The notes beneath the pieces were generated by a model, which was given only the letters and a program-made list of their open reading frames with translations, ran no database searches and was not told the DNA's origin. DNA of 64,000 nt from Streptomyces ortus (GTDB lineage: Bacteria > Actinomycetota > Actinomycetes > Streptomycetales > Streptomycetaceae), in assembly GCF_026341275.1 (NCBI RefSeq), contig NZ_JAIFZO010000002.1, positions 7,594,118 to 7,658,117 on the forward strand, written 5' to 3'. The translations under genes were made by a program, and so were the position numbers. This document shows positions 25,324 to 32,802 of this stretch, one piece after another (within the stretch, counting starts at the first letter, position 1; the number at the start of each line of letters is the position of its first letter).

Positions 25324-26073
25324 TCAGGCAGGATCGCGGCCGAGCGTGGTCTCCAACTCCTGGACGACCCGCCACAGCGGGGCACCGCGCCGGGAGACGA
25401 CGACGACCACGTCGTCGTCTCCGCCCGCTCCCGGCCCCCGGGTCGGGCCGTCCGTAGCCCGCTCCGGCCCGAAGATCCCCAGGACGTGGGCGAGTGCGTG
25501 ATCCACCTCGGCACTCGCGTCGCCGCGGCCGTCCGAACGCAGCCAGGACCGCAGCCCGTTGTTGTGCGCGGCGACCACGGCCGCCGCGATGACGTCGGCC
25601 CGCAGAGTCCCGTCGGGCCGTCCCGAGAAGCGTCCGCGCAGATAGTCGGCCAGCGCCCGCTCGTACCGCCAGACCACCGAGAGTTCGTACGTCCGCAGCC
25701 CCGGCACCTTGCGGGTGAGGCGGTAGCGCTGCACGGAGAACGCCGGGTTCTCGGCGTACATGCGCAGCACCAGGCGTGCGGCGTCGCAGACGCGCTCCAC
25801 GGGCTCGTGACCGGGGCCGCTCTCGTCGAGGAAGGCGGTCATCCGCGTCAGGCAGCCCTCGTGGTCGGGGAAGACCACGTCCTCCTTGGACGGGAAGTAC
25901 CGGAAGAAGGACCGGCGTCCGACACCCGCGAGGGCCACGATGTCGTCGACGGTGGTCTGCTCGTACCCCCGCTCCACGAACAGCTGGAACGCCGCCGCCA
26001 CGAGGGACTCCCGCATCGGCGGCCTCGGACCGCTCGCGTCGGACGCCTGGTCGGGACGGGATGCCTCGCTCAT
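25324..26073 (-). CDS. TetR-family transcriptional regulator
   Basis: DNA-binding regulator of 249 aa. The N-terminal helix-turn-helix is clear: MRESLVAAAFQLFVERGYEQTTVDDIVALAGVGRRSFFRYFPSKEDVV (~20-67). The larger C-terminal domain would bind an effector. A tail rich in Gly and Asp (GPGAGGDDDVVVVVSRRG, ~215-232) is unusual. Both flanks carry related TGGCAC-type sites, pointing to autoregulation and control of the DUF35 gene 124 bases downstream. The regulated acyl-type ligand suggested by DUF35 is inference only. Confidence 0.88.
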   Translation of the reverse strand: MSEASRPDQASDASGPRPPMRESLVAAAFQLFVERGYEQTTVDDIVALAGVGRRSFFRYFPSKEDVVFPDHEGCLTRMTAFLDESGPGHEPVERVCDAARLVLRMYAENPAFSVQRYRLTRKVPGLRTYELSVVWRYERALADYLRGRFSGRPDGTLRADVIAAAVVAAHNNGLRSWLRSDGRGDASAEVDHALAHVLGIFGPERATDGPTRGPGAGGDDDVVVVVSRRGAPLWRVVQELETTLGRDPA

Positions 26074-26104
26074 GGTGGGGAACCTAGCACCGCACGAGAG
26101 CCCC

Positions 26105-26144
26105 ATGGCACTCGGTGTGCTCCGAAAGGGGAACTGAGTGCCAT
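26105..26144. promoter_or_regulatory. Inverted repeat upstream of the TetR gene
   Basis: ATGGCACTC (26105-26113) and GAGTGCCAT (26136-26144) form a perfect 9-bp inverted repeat with a 22-base spacer, 32-71 bases before the TetR start. The right arm is part of a 14-base sequence shared, in opposite orientation, with 25294-25307. Confidence 0.6.
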
Positions 26145-26171
26145 CGTGCTCCGCGCCACTGAGCGGCCGGT

Positions 26172-26555
26172 TCAGTGGCCGTGGCGGGGGGTGTGGTTCT
26201 CCACCAGCGCCTGGGTGATCACGCGGACGCCCCGGGCGATGTGGTTCAACTGCGTCAGCTCGGCCGCGTACAGCTTGATCGTGTGCTCGATCACGGACTC
26301 GGGCATCCCCAGGGCCGGCAGCTCGGCCCGCGCGCTGTGCAGTGCGGTGCGCACGACCCGGATCTCCTGCTGGAGCTGGATCTGCGCGTGGCGGGCGAGG
26401 AGCACGGGCTGACGGATCAGCAGCGGGTAGCTGGCGTAGCGGGCCGGCACCAGCTCGCGCAGCCATCTCGCGGCCGACCGCTCCCAGTCGCGGTTGCCGG
26501 GCGTCTTGACCTGACAGGGCCAGTCCGTGCTGATGGGGGAGTACGTCAGGGACAT
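26172..26555 (-). CDS. Conserved hypothetical protein
   Basis: A 127-aa soluble, mostly helical protein beginning MSLTYSPISTDWPC, with GGAAG upstream. It has an amphipathic helix IQLQQEIRVVRTALHSARAEL and a C-terminal segment VIEHTIKLYAAELTQLNHIARGVRVITQALVE. I recognise no family or catalytic motif. It is upstream of the TetR gene on the same strand, but the TetR operator region lies between them. Confidence 0.65.
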   Translation of the reverse strand: MSLTYSPISTDWPCQVKTPGNRDWERSAARWLRELVPARYASYPLLIRQPVLLARHAQIQLQQEIRVVRTALHSARAELPALGMPESVIEHTIKLYAAELTQLNHIARGVRVITQALVENHTPRHGH

Positions 26556-26865
26556 GGGGATCGCTTCCGAGGTGGCCGGCGGGCGGTTCTGGTCGTTCTT
26601 GGCGGCCCCGGCCCAGGGGATTGACCGGGGCCGCCACGGGCGTGCGTGAGCGGTGCCCGTTTCCTGCGCCCGGGGGCGGTGCGAGGCGGGTGCGCCGCAC
26701 TCCCGGGCGACCGGGACCCCACCGGAGCCCGATCAGCGAGAAGTATTCATATATACCGTCTGGTAAGCAAGGGTATGTAAAAATTCATGTGCCTGTGCGA
26801 CTGAATTTCGCCTTGCGTGATGCTGTCGTCATATGCAGGAGAAGGGCCGGAAAGGGCCGCGCAGC
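26556..26865. other. AT-rich intergenic region
   Basis: About 310 bases between two minus-strand genes. The half from 26740 to 26835 is strongly AT-rich for this genome (TATTCATATATACC, GTATGTAAAAATTCATG), which suggests promoter DNA for the hypothetical gene at 26555 or recently acquired sequence. No gene, tRNA or convincing hairpin is seen. Confidence 0.5.
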
Positions 26866-27789
26866 TCAGTCCTTGAGGAAGAAGACGTGCTCGTCCGCGA
26901 CCTGCTCGTAGTCCTCCAGCCGGGCCTGTGTCCGCTCGGGATCGGCGTCGGTCATGGCCTGCAGCAGCGCCGCGGACAGCACGGCGGGCGCGGCGTACGA
27001 GTCGAAGACGAGCCGCGCGCCGGTACCGGTCGCGAAGACGACGTCGGCCTCCTCGGCCAGCGGCCCCAGCCCCAGATCGGTCACCAGGGCGACGCGCAGA
27101 CCGGCCCGCCGGGCGACCCGCACGGCCGTCAGGGTCTCCTGCGCGTGCCGGGGCATGGTGAAGGCCAGCACCCAGGTGCCGCCCGCCTCGCGCGACTGCA
27201 GCAGGGCGTCGTAGGCGACGCTCCCGCCCCGCGTCACCAGCCGGACGTCGGGGTGGATGCGCCGGGCGGCGTACGCGAAGTATTCGGCCAGTGAACCGGA
27301 GATCCGCAGCCCTAGGACGGTGAGCGGAGCGGACCGCGACAGCGCGCGTCCCGTCTCGATGACCTGTTCCGGGTCGGCGAAGTCGCGCCGCAGGTTCTCC
27401 AGGTTGTCGATCTCCGCGTCGACGGCGGCCTGCAGTTCGTTGGGCCGGGCCTCCTCGGCGGCGTCGGGCGAACCGGCGAGCTTGCTGAGCGCGATCGACT
27501 GGAGGCGTTCCCGCAGGGCCGGGTAGCCGCTGAAGCCCACCGCCGTCGCGAAGCGGGTCACCGAGGGCTGGCTCACGCCCACGCGCTCGGCGAGATCCGT
27601 GATCGACAGGAAGGCCGCGTCGGTGATGTGCTCGATCAGGTACTGGGCGATACGCCGCTGACCGGGGGAGAGCCGGGGGCCGTCGAACAGGTCCCGCAGC
27701 CGGGTCGTGGGCGCTGCCTCCGCCTCCGTGGCCGGTTTCCCCGAACTGATCGCAGATGCCTGCGCGCGGGCCTGCTGCGGCGATGGCAC
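26866..27789 (-). CDS. MurR/RpiR-family transcriptional regulator
   Basis: Regulator of about 307 aa. The N-terminal RpiR helix-turn-helix is LSPGQRRIAQYLIEHITDAAFLSITDLAERVGVSQPSVTRFATAVGFSGYPALRERL (~40-95). The C-terminal SIS domain (~125-265; LTVLGLRISGSLAEYFAYAARRI, then WVLAFTMPRHAQETLTAV) would bind a phosphosugar. The GTG at 27789 is preferred because GGAGG stands 7 bases upstream; a GTG 24 bases earlier is possible. No sugar genes are adjacent, so its targets may be elsewhere. Confidence 0.9.
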   Translation of the reverse strand: MPSPQQARAQASAISSGKPATEAEAAPTTRLRDLFDGPRLSPGQRRIAQYLIEHITDAAFLSITDLAERVGVSQPSVTRFATAVGFSGYPALRERLQSIALSKLAGSPDAAEEARPNELQAAVDAEIDNLENLRRDFADPEQVIETGRALSRSAPLTVLGLRISGSLAEYFAYAARRIHPDVRLVTRGGSVAYDALLQSREAGGTWVLAFTMPRHAQETLTAVRVARRAGLRVALVTDLGLGPLAEEADVVFATGTGARLVFDSYAAPAVLSAALLQAMTDADPERTQARLEDYEQVADEHVFFLKD

Positions 27790-27937
27790 CGGTGCGCCTC
27801 CTTCGTGTCCCACTGTGCCTCAACATAGCCCACACCCCGCGACGCACGACCTGCCGCCGGCCACGACGCACCCGCACATACACACGCACCCAACCCACTG
27901 CACCTTTGGGGAACGCACCCCTGGCATGATCGGGCCC

Positions 27938-28639
27938 ATGGCTGAACGCGTGATCGCCGCATGTGATGGGGCGTCGAAGGGAAACCCGGGCCCCGCAGGC
28001 TGGGCCTGGGTCGTCGGGGACGGCACGGGAACCCCCACCGAGTGGGAGGCGGGGCCGCTCGGCACCGCGACCAACAACGTCGCCGAACTGACGGCACTGG
28101 AGCGGCTGTTGGCGGCCGTGGACCCGGCTGTGCCGCTGGAGATCCGGATGGACTCCCAGTACGCCATGAAGGCGGTCACCACCTGGCTCCCGGGCTGGAA
28201 GCGCAAGGGCTGGAAGACGGCCGCGGGCAAGCCCGTGGCCAACCAGGAACTCGTCGTGCGCATCGACGAGTTGCTCGACGGCCGCTCGGTGGAGTTCCGG
28301 TACGTGCCCGCGCACCAGGTCGACGGCGACCCGCTCAACGACTTCGCGGACCGGGCGGCGAGCCAGGCCGCGTTCGTCCAGCAGCCGGCGGGCAGTGAGC
28401 AGGGCTCTCCGGAGCCGCCGAAGTCCCCGGCGGCCAAGAAGGCGGCACCGAAGCCGGCATCGAAGGAGGCCTCCGCGAAGAAGCGCGCCTCCTCGTCGTC
28501 CGCCGCCTCCTCCTCGCGCACGCTCAAGGCCAAGTTCCCCGGCCGGTGCCGCTGCGGCCGTACGTATGCGGCGGGCGAGACCATCGCGAAGAACCCCGAC
28601 GGCTGGGGCCACCCGGAGTGCCGTACAGAGGCCCAGTAG
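27938..28639 (+). CDS. Ribonuclease HI with basic linker and C-terminal Cys motif
   Basis: Type 1 RNase H domain (~1-150) followed by an extension (233 aa in total). The catalytic acids are visible: Asp10 in ACDGASKGNPGPAGW, Glu50 in NNVAELTALE, Asp72 in IRMDSQYA, and Asp135 or Asp138 after the PAH loop. It should cleave RNA in RNA/DNA hybrids. Residues ~160-200 are a Lys/Ala/Ser-rich linker, and the tail has CRCGRTYAAGETIAKN then GHPEC, a possible zinc knuckle. The extension is not part of classic RNase HI. The gene stands alone; ATG 27938 gives the family start, with another in-frame ATG 12 bases before. Confidence 0.9.
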   Translation: MAERVIAACDGASKGNPGPAGWAWVVGDGTGTPTEWEAGPLGTATNNVAELTALERLLAAVDPAVPLEIRMDSQYAMKAVTTWLPGWKRKGWKTAAGKPVANQELVVRIDELLDGRSVEFRYVPAHQVDGDPLNDFADRAASQAAFVQQPAGSEQGSPEPPKSPAAKKAAPKPASKEASAKKRASSSSAASSSRTLKAKFPGRCRCGRTYAAGETIAKNPDGWGHPECRTEAQ

Positions 28640-28756
28640 CGGCCCCGGACCCCCTGCTGACCCGCCCCCGACCTGGCTGTTTGCGCCCCGGATGCGAAAC
28701 CCGGCACCTGCGGTGACCCTTGATACGTAGGGGTGAACCGATCAGGAGGATGACTC

Positions 28757-28948
28757 ATGTCCGTTATGGACAAGATCAAGGGCATGCTAAAGGGCCACCC
28801 GGACCAGACGAGCAAGGGTGTGGACAAGGCCGGTGACTACGTCGACGGCAAGACCGGGGGCAAGTACAGCGGTCAGGTCGACAGCGCCCAGGACAGGTTG
28901 AAGGACCAGTTCGGGTCGGGTCGGGACGAGAATCCGCCGCGGTCCTGA
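28757..28948 (+). CDS. Small antitoxin-like protein (MT0933/Rv0909 family)
   Basis: A 63-aa charged protein, MSVMDKIKGMLKGHPDQTSK, then DKAGDYVDGKTGGKYSGQVDSAQDRLKDQFG. It matches the MT0933/Rv0909 antitoxin-like family. AGGAGG stands 8 bases before the ATG. No toxin gene (such as an Rv0910-type START-like protein) is adjacent, so a toxin-antitoxin role is doubtful; these proteins are common and abundant in Streptomyces. It ends 78 bases before a strong hairpin. Confidence 0.85.
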   Translation: MSVMDKIKGMLKGHPDQTSKGVDKAGDYVDGKTGGKYSGQVDSAQDRLKDQFGSGRDENPPRS

Positions 28949-29026
28949 CACCGCGGTTCCGGACACCGCGGTCCTGGCACCGCGGTCGAACGACCACAGG
29001 CGACGGGGGCGTACCCCATCGCCGCC

Positions 29027-29062
29027 GAACGGGCAGGTCCCCTCCACGGGACCGGCCCGTTC
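29027..29062. terminator. Bidirectional terminator hairpin
   Basis: GAACGGGC-A-GGTCCC (29027-29041) pairs with GGGACC-G-GCCCGTTC (29048-29062), giving 14 base pairs with one mismatch around a 6-base loop. It lies between the convergent antitoxin-like and secreted-protein genes and overlaps the stop codon of the latter. Confidence 0.8.
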
Positions 29063-29945
29063 AGTCGCAGGTGACCGTGGGTCCCGCCAGCATCCCGCCG
29101 GTGTAGGGGCTCTGGCCCCGCGGCATCCAGTACCCCAGCTTCGAGACGACGCTCGTGCAGGCGTCCGCGAGTCTGGCGTGGACGACCACCGTGGAGGGCC
29201 GCCCCGGCTGCAGGTCGGTCAGGGCGCAGTCCAGCGCGTACATGCTGCGGGCCGTCGACGGATGGCGTCCGGTGAGCGGATTCACGCAGCGGGCGTCGGA
29301 GGTGGTCAGCTCCACTCCCGAGGCCTCCTCCCCGATGAGCCCGAACCGGGCGCTCCCGTCCCCCGCGTCACTGTCACGCGCGACGGTGTACGTCAGCGTG
29401 GCCGTCGAGCGCGGACGCAGCGTGTGCCGGTCGACCTCGATGCGGTGGGTGGCGACGGGCTTCGGGTCCGTGAGGGTGAGCGTGGCGCGGACCGTCCCCC
29501 GCAGGTCGACACCGGCGGGCGACGAGCGCACCCGCACCGTGCCGCTGACCTCGTACGTGCCCGGTTCCGGGGTCTCCCGGCCGCCGGGCAGCGGGCCCGT
29601 GGCGACGGTCCGGCCGTCCCGCCGCAGGGTCCAGGTCCCCGAGGTCAGACAGGCGTACCGGACGGTGGTGCCGCCGCGCCGGCAGGTGGCCGGGGCCGAC
29701 AGCGACGTTCCCGCGCCTCCGCCGTTCGCGCAGAGACCGACGACGGCCCGCTGGCCGCCCGGACCCTTCAGGGTGCCCGCGGGGGAGCAGACGGTCGTGG
29801 CGGTCGCCGCGGGTGGCGGCTCCGGCGCCCGGTGTCGGGGTGCCGCGCCCGCCGGTGCTCCCACGGCGGTCCAGCCCGTGACGGCCAGTACGGCCGCCGC
29901 GGTCAACAGCAAAGGCGTCCTGCGGAAGCTGGGTCGGACCGGCAC
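29061..29945 (-). CDS. Secreted protein of unknown function
   Basis: Exported protein of 294 aa. The GTG at 29945 has GAGGAGG 8 bases upstream and gives a Sec signal FRRTPLLLTAAAVLAVTGWT, cleavage probably at GAPAGAA. The mature part has several cysteines (CSPAG, VGLCANGG, TCRRGG, ACLTSG, CVNPLTG, ALDCAL, TVTCD), suggesting disulfides, and is rich in beta-strand with repeated RxTVRxTLTLT patterns like an immunoglobulin-fold surface protein. No catalytic motif is seen. It is monocistronic. Confidence 0.75.
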   Translation of the reverse strand: MPVRPSFRRTPLLLTAAAVLAVTGWTAVGAPAGAAPRHRAPEPPPAATATTVCSPAGTLKGPGGQRAVVGLCANGGGAGTSLSAPATCRRGGTTVRYACLTSGTWTLRRDGRTVATGPLPGGRETPEPGTYEVSGTVRVRSSPAGVDLRGTVRATLTLTDPKPVATHRIEVDRHTLRPRSTATLTYTVARDSDAGDGSARFGLIGEEASGVELTTSDARCVNPLTGRHPSTARSMYALDCALTDLQPGRPSTVVVHARLADACTSVVSKLGYWMPRGQSPYTGGMLAGPTVTCD

Positions 29946-30257
29946 GTAATCGTCCTCCTCGTCGGGGCGGCGAGCGGCCGGGTGCCGTTCGCGGGTGTCG
30001 AGGAGAGGATGCGGAACGCCCGGCGGCCCGGACGGTTCCCACGCCGGGCGGTACGGGTCAGGGCCGGTACACGTCGCCCGGATGGGCCAGGTCGTCCGGG
30101 CACGGGTACGCGGTCGGCCGGTAGGCGGTGAAACGAGCCGGGGTGGTCGGATCGGCTTGCGCGGCAAGCGAGTTGAGTGCCGCCGCCCCTCTGGCGCCCC
30201 GGCGCCGGGTACCGCGGACGCCCGGGCGCCGTCGGCGCCCGGGATCCGGCGCGTGTG
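29946..30257. other. Intergenic region between two minus-strand genes
   Basis: About 310 bases holding the leader of the secreted protein and, near 30221-30243, the terminator of the DUF3105 gene. No further gene or repeat could be supported. Confidence 0.55.
30221..30243 (-). terminator. Hairpin terminator of the DUF3105 gene
   Basis: CCCGGGCGCC and GGCGCCCGGG form a perfect 10-bp stem around a 3-base loop, 15 bases beyond the DUF3105 stop codon. No U-run follows, as is usual in Streptomyces. Confidence 0.75.
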
Positions 30258-30914
30258 TCAGGCCGCGTCGATGCCGTTGGTGCAGGCGGCTCCCGGCTCG
30301 GGGGTCTGCGGGCCCTGCACGTACTTCGTGAGGAACTGCTGGACCCGCGGGTCGGACGCCTTGTCGACGGTCAGCTGCTTGCCCCAGGCCGACAGCATGA
30401 GGGCCCCGGCCTGGTCGGCGACCGGACTCATCAGCGTGTAGGGCGTCTTGCCGACCTTCTCGGCGAGCGTCTTCACATCGGCGTCCGCCGCCTTGTCGTT
30501 GTACGTGATCCAGACCGCGCCGTGCTCCAGCGAGTGCACCGCGTTCTCGTTCGGTATCGCCTTCGTGTAGACCGCGCCGTCACAGGTCATCCACGCCTGG
30601 TTGTGGTCGCCGCCGACCGGCGGGTTCATCGGGTACGACACGGACTTCGAGACATGGTTCTGGGTCAGCTTCTTCGCGTTCCAGGACTTCTCGCCCTTGA
30701 CCGGCTTCTTCGCCGCCGCCTGCTGCTGTTCGTCCTTGTCGTTCGCCCGGTCGACGTAGTACGCGCCGAAGCCGACGAGCCCGACGACGATGGCCGCGCA
30801 GACCGAGACGGTCAGGACGCGGTTGCGGCGCTCGCGGGCCTTCTCGGCGCGGCGCATCTCCTCGATACGCGCCTTGCGGGCCGTGGCGGCCGACTTCTTG
30901 CTGGTTCTGCTCAT
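30258..30914 (-). CDS. DUF3105 membrane-anchored protein
   Basis: Protein of 218 aa with a basic cytoplasmic N-terminus (KKSAATARKARIEEMRRAEK), one transmembrane helix (~34-55, LTVSVCAAIVVGLVGFGAYYV) and an extracytoplasmic DUF3105 domain. Family hallmarks are YPMNPPVGGDHNQAW with a His, AVHSLEHGAVWITYN with two conserved His, and the terminal CTNGI. The function of the family is unknown; the histidines suggest metal binding. It lies 92 bases downstream of a small membrane protein gene on the same strand and is probably in operon with it. Confidence 0.85.
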   Translation of the reverse strand: MSRTSKKSAATARKARIEEMRRAEKARERRNRVLTVSVCAAIVVGLVGFGAYYVDRANDKDEQQQAAAKKPVKGEKSWNAKKLTQNHVSKSVSYPMNPPVGGDHNQAWMTCDGAVYTKAIPNENAVHSLEHGAVWITYNDKAADADVKTLAEKVGKTPYTLMSPVADQAGALMLSAWGKQLTVDKASDPRVQQFLTKYVQGPQTPEPGAACTNGIDAA

Positions 30915-31006
30915 GGGAATGCGTTCCTTGTCCCCGCCACGCCGGATCGTCCGGGCGGGCGGCGATGGGTGAGGGTCGAAACGGACGTCGTCGAACGGAC
31001 GCCGGT

Positions 31007-31399
31007 CTAGATCCGCTGCACCTGGAGGACATGGAGGTCGGGGGCTCCGCGGACGGGCGGGAGCACGGGCACGCGCGCCGCCTGACGCGCGGGCGCCACG
31101 ACGGGCATCCGGGGCGCCACCGCGGGCAGGGGATGGGCACCCACCGGCAGCACGGCCCGCGCCTCGTGCGTGGGCAGACCACAGCACTGGTCGTGCTGGG
31201 CGGGGGAGGCCAGCCGTTCGTGCGGGACGGAGACGGTGATCACCGGGACGGCGGCCGGGGCGGTCCGCCCGTGCGCCGGTACGTACCCCAGGCTGGCCAC
31301 CAGCACGGCGAGCAGGACGCCGAGCAGCACGGTCAGGGCAGGACACGGCGCCGCGCCGCGGGTGACGCGGCGCGCTCGCTGGGGTGCCCGGCTGCTCAT
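31007..31399 (-). CDS. Small membrane protein upstream of DUF3105
   Basis: A 130-aa protein starting at ATG 31399 with an Arg-rich N-terminus, one hydrophobic helix (~20-42, PALTVLLGVLLAVLVASLGYV) and a Pro/Ala/Val-rich outer part with a Cys pair (QHDQCCGLPTHEA) and several His. No named family is recognised. Position suggests a working link with the DUF3105 protein; two His/Cys-bearing exported proteins in one unit could handle a metal, which is inference only. Confidence 0.6.
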   Translation of the reverse strand: MSSRAPQRARRVTRGAAPCPALTVLLGVLLAVLVASLGYVPAHGRTAPAAVPVITVSVPHERLASPAQHDQCCGLPTHEARAVLPVGAHPLPAVAPRMPVVAPARQAARVPVLPPVRGAPDLHVLQVQRI

Positions 31400-31529
31400 C
31401 CCCGTGATGGTATGCGTTGCCCGGGAGAGCGCTCCCGGTACCCCGCACCAACGGGAACCGCCCTCTCCCGCTCGTGAGCGCACACTCCCGCCCGGCCGGC
31501 CCGGGCGGGCGGCCATGTCCTGACCTGGG

Positions 31530-32759
31530 TCAGGGGCTGACCTGGATGAGGGCGTGTGTTCCGCTGGTGCGCCAGGACTCCGTGCCCGCGTCCAGTTCCG
31601 CCAGGGTGGCGTGAGTCAGCCCGGTCACGACGTCGCACTTGAGCGTCCGCAGGGCCGCCACCGGACCGGGGAAGTACGCGGTGGCCTCGGTGAACGGCGT
31701 GGTGGCCGGCCAGTGCCGGTCACCCACCAGGCGGCGGTAGTTGAGGTCGCCCTTCATGACGGTGAGCGTGGCGGACGCGAAGTCCTCCCGGAGGTCGGCG
31801 GGCATCCGGTCGTAGGAATGCGGAGCGCAGGAGAACGGGTGGCTGCGCAGGATCAGCCGCCCGTCGCCGACAGCGTCCCGCAGCCGTTCGCCGACCGCCG
31901 CCGCACGGCCGGACGCTCCGGTCAGCCGGTCGAGACAGGCGAGCGTGTCGGTGGTGGTGGCGTCGGAGACGTAGTACGGGTACGGCTTGAGGTGCAGGAC
32001 CACGGACGCCGCCCGGCCGGTGGCCAGCAGGTGTTCGGCGAGGACCAGGTCGGGGAGCAGTTCGGGACCGGCGTTGTCGGCGACGAGGCAGACCTTGCCG
32101 GGTCCATCGGGCTCTCCCGGCTTTTCGGCCGCGAGGATGTCCCACAGCGCGTCCGAGTCGTCGACCACGAGTCCCTGGACCCGGTCGCCCAACCCCGCTT
32201 CTCCCGCCGACAGTTGGAAGCCGAGGTCGGCCCGGTTGCCCCAGAGGGAGGAGAGCAGGAGCGTACGGTCCTGCTCGTCCGGCGCCAGGTGGGGGAGGCG
32301 GTCGAGGGCGGCCAGCTCGTCGTCGACCTCGGACCCCGCCAGTTCGGCGTTCTTGAAGGGGGCGAAGGGATCGATGCCCAGCCAGGCGCCAGGTGTGAAG
32401 TGCCTCAGCGCGGCGAGGAGTTTGCGGTAGAAGAAGCTCTCCGCCCAGAGGAACGGCACGTCCGCCCAGCGCTGCCCGTAGTAGGGCTCGTCCCGCCAGA
32501 GGTTCCCGCCCGGCTCGGCAGGGCCCAGCGGCTCGACGGTCCCCTTGGTGATCTCGTCGAGGAGGGCGTCCAGTGCGCGCCGGTGCCCGGGCGGGTACGG
32601 GGTGGCCCGTCGGACGCGCTCGATGAGGGCCGGGTGCCGCTCGTCCAGCACGCTGCGGGCGAAGGAGCCCGGCGTGCCGACCACCACAGGGGCAGGGGTG
32701 GAGGGGGCGGTCTCGGCGTCGGTGGGGGCTCGGCCGGTGTCCTGACTGGGGCGCGTCAT
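31530..32759 (-). CDS. ARMT1/DUF89-like damage-control phosphatase
   Basis: Cytoplasmic protein of 409 aa of the ARMT1-like (DUF89) family of metal-dependent phosphatases acting on reactive or damaged sugar phosphates. Motifs seen are KVCLVADNAGPELLPDLVLAEHLL (the DN-AG-E metal site, ~225-250) and TVMKGDLNYRRLVGDRHWP (~345-365). The N-terminal region RRALDALLDEITKG and WAESFFYRKLLAALRHF also fit bacterial members. The ATG at 32759 follows TGGGGA. The gene appears monocistronic. Confidence 0.87.
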   Translation of the reverse strand: MTRPSQDTGRAPTDAETAPSTPAPVVVGTPGSFARSVLDERHPALIERVRRATPYPPGHRRALDALLDEITKGTVEPLGPAEPGGNLWRDEPYYGQRWADVPFLWAESFFYRKLLAALRHFTPGAWLGIDPFAPFKNAELAGSEVDDELAALDRLPHLAPDEQDRTLLLSSLWGNRADLGFQLSAGEAGLGDRVQGLVVDDSDALWDILAAEKPGEPDGPGKVCLVADNAGPELLPDLVLAEHLLATGRAASVVLHLKPYPYYVSDATTTDTLACLDRLTGASGRAAAVGERLRDAVGDGRLILRSHPFSCAPHSYDRMPADLREDFASATLTVMKGDLNYRRLVGDRHWPATTPFTEATAYFPGPVAALRTLKCDVVTGLTHATLAELDAGTESWRTSGTHALIQVSP

Positions 32760-32802
32760 GTCCCCAGTAAACCGTCCGTGCCCGCCGCCCGCGGGGCGGG
32801 TG

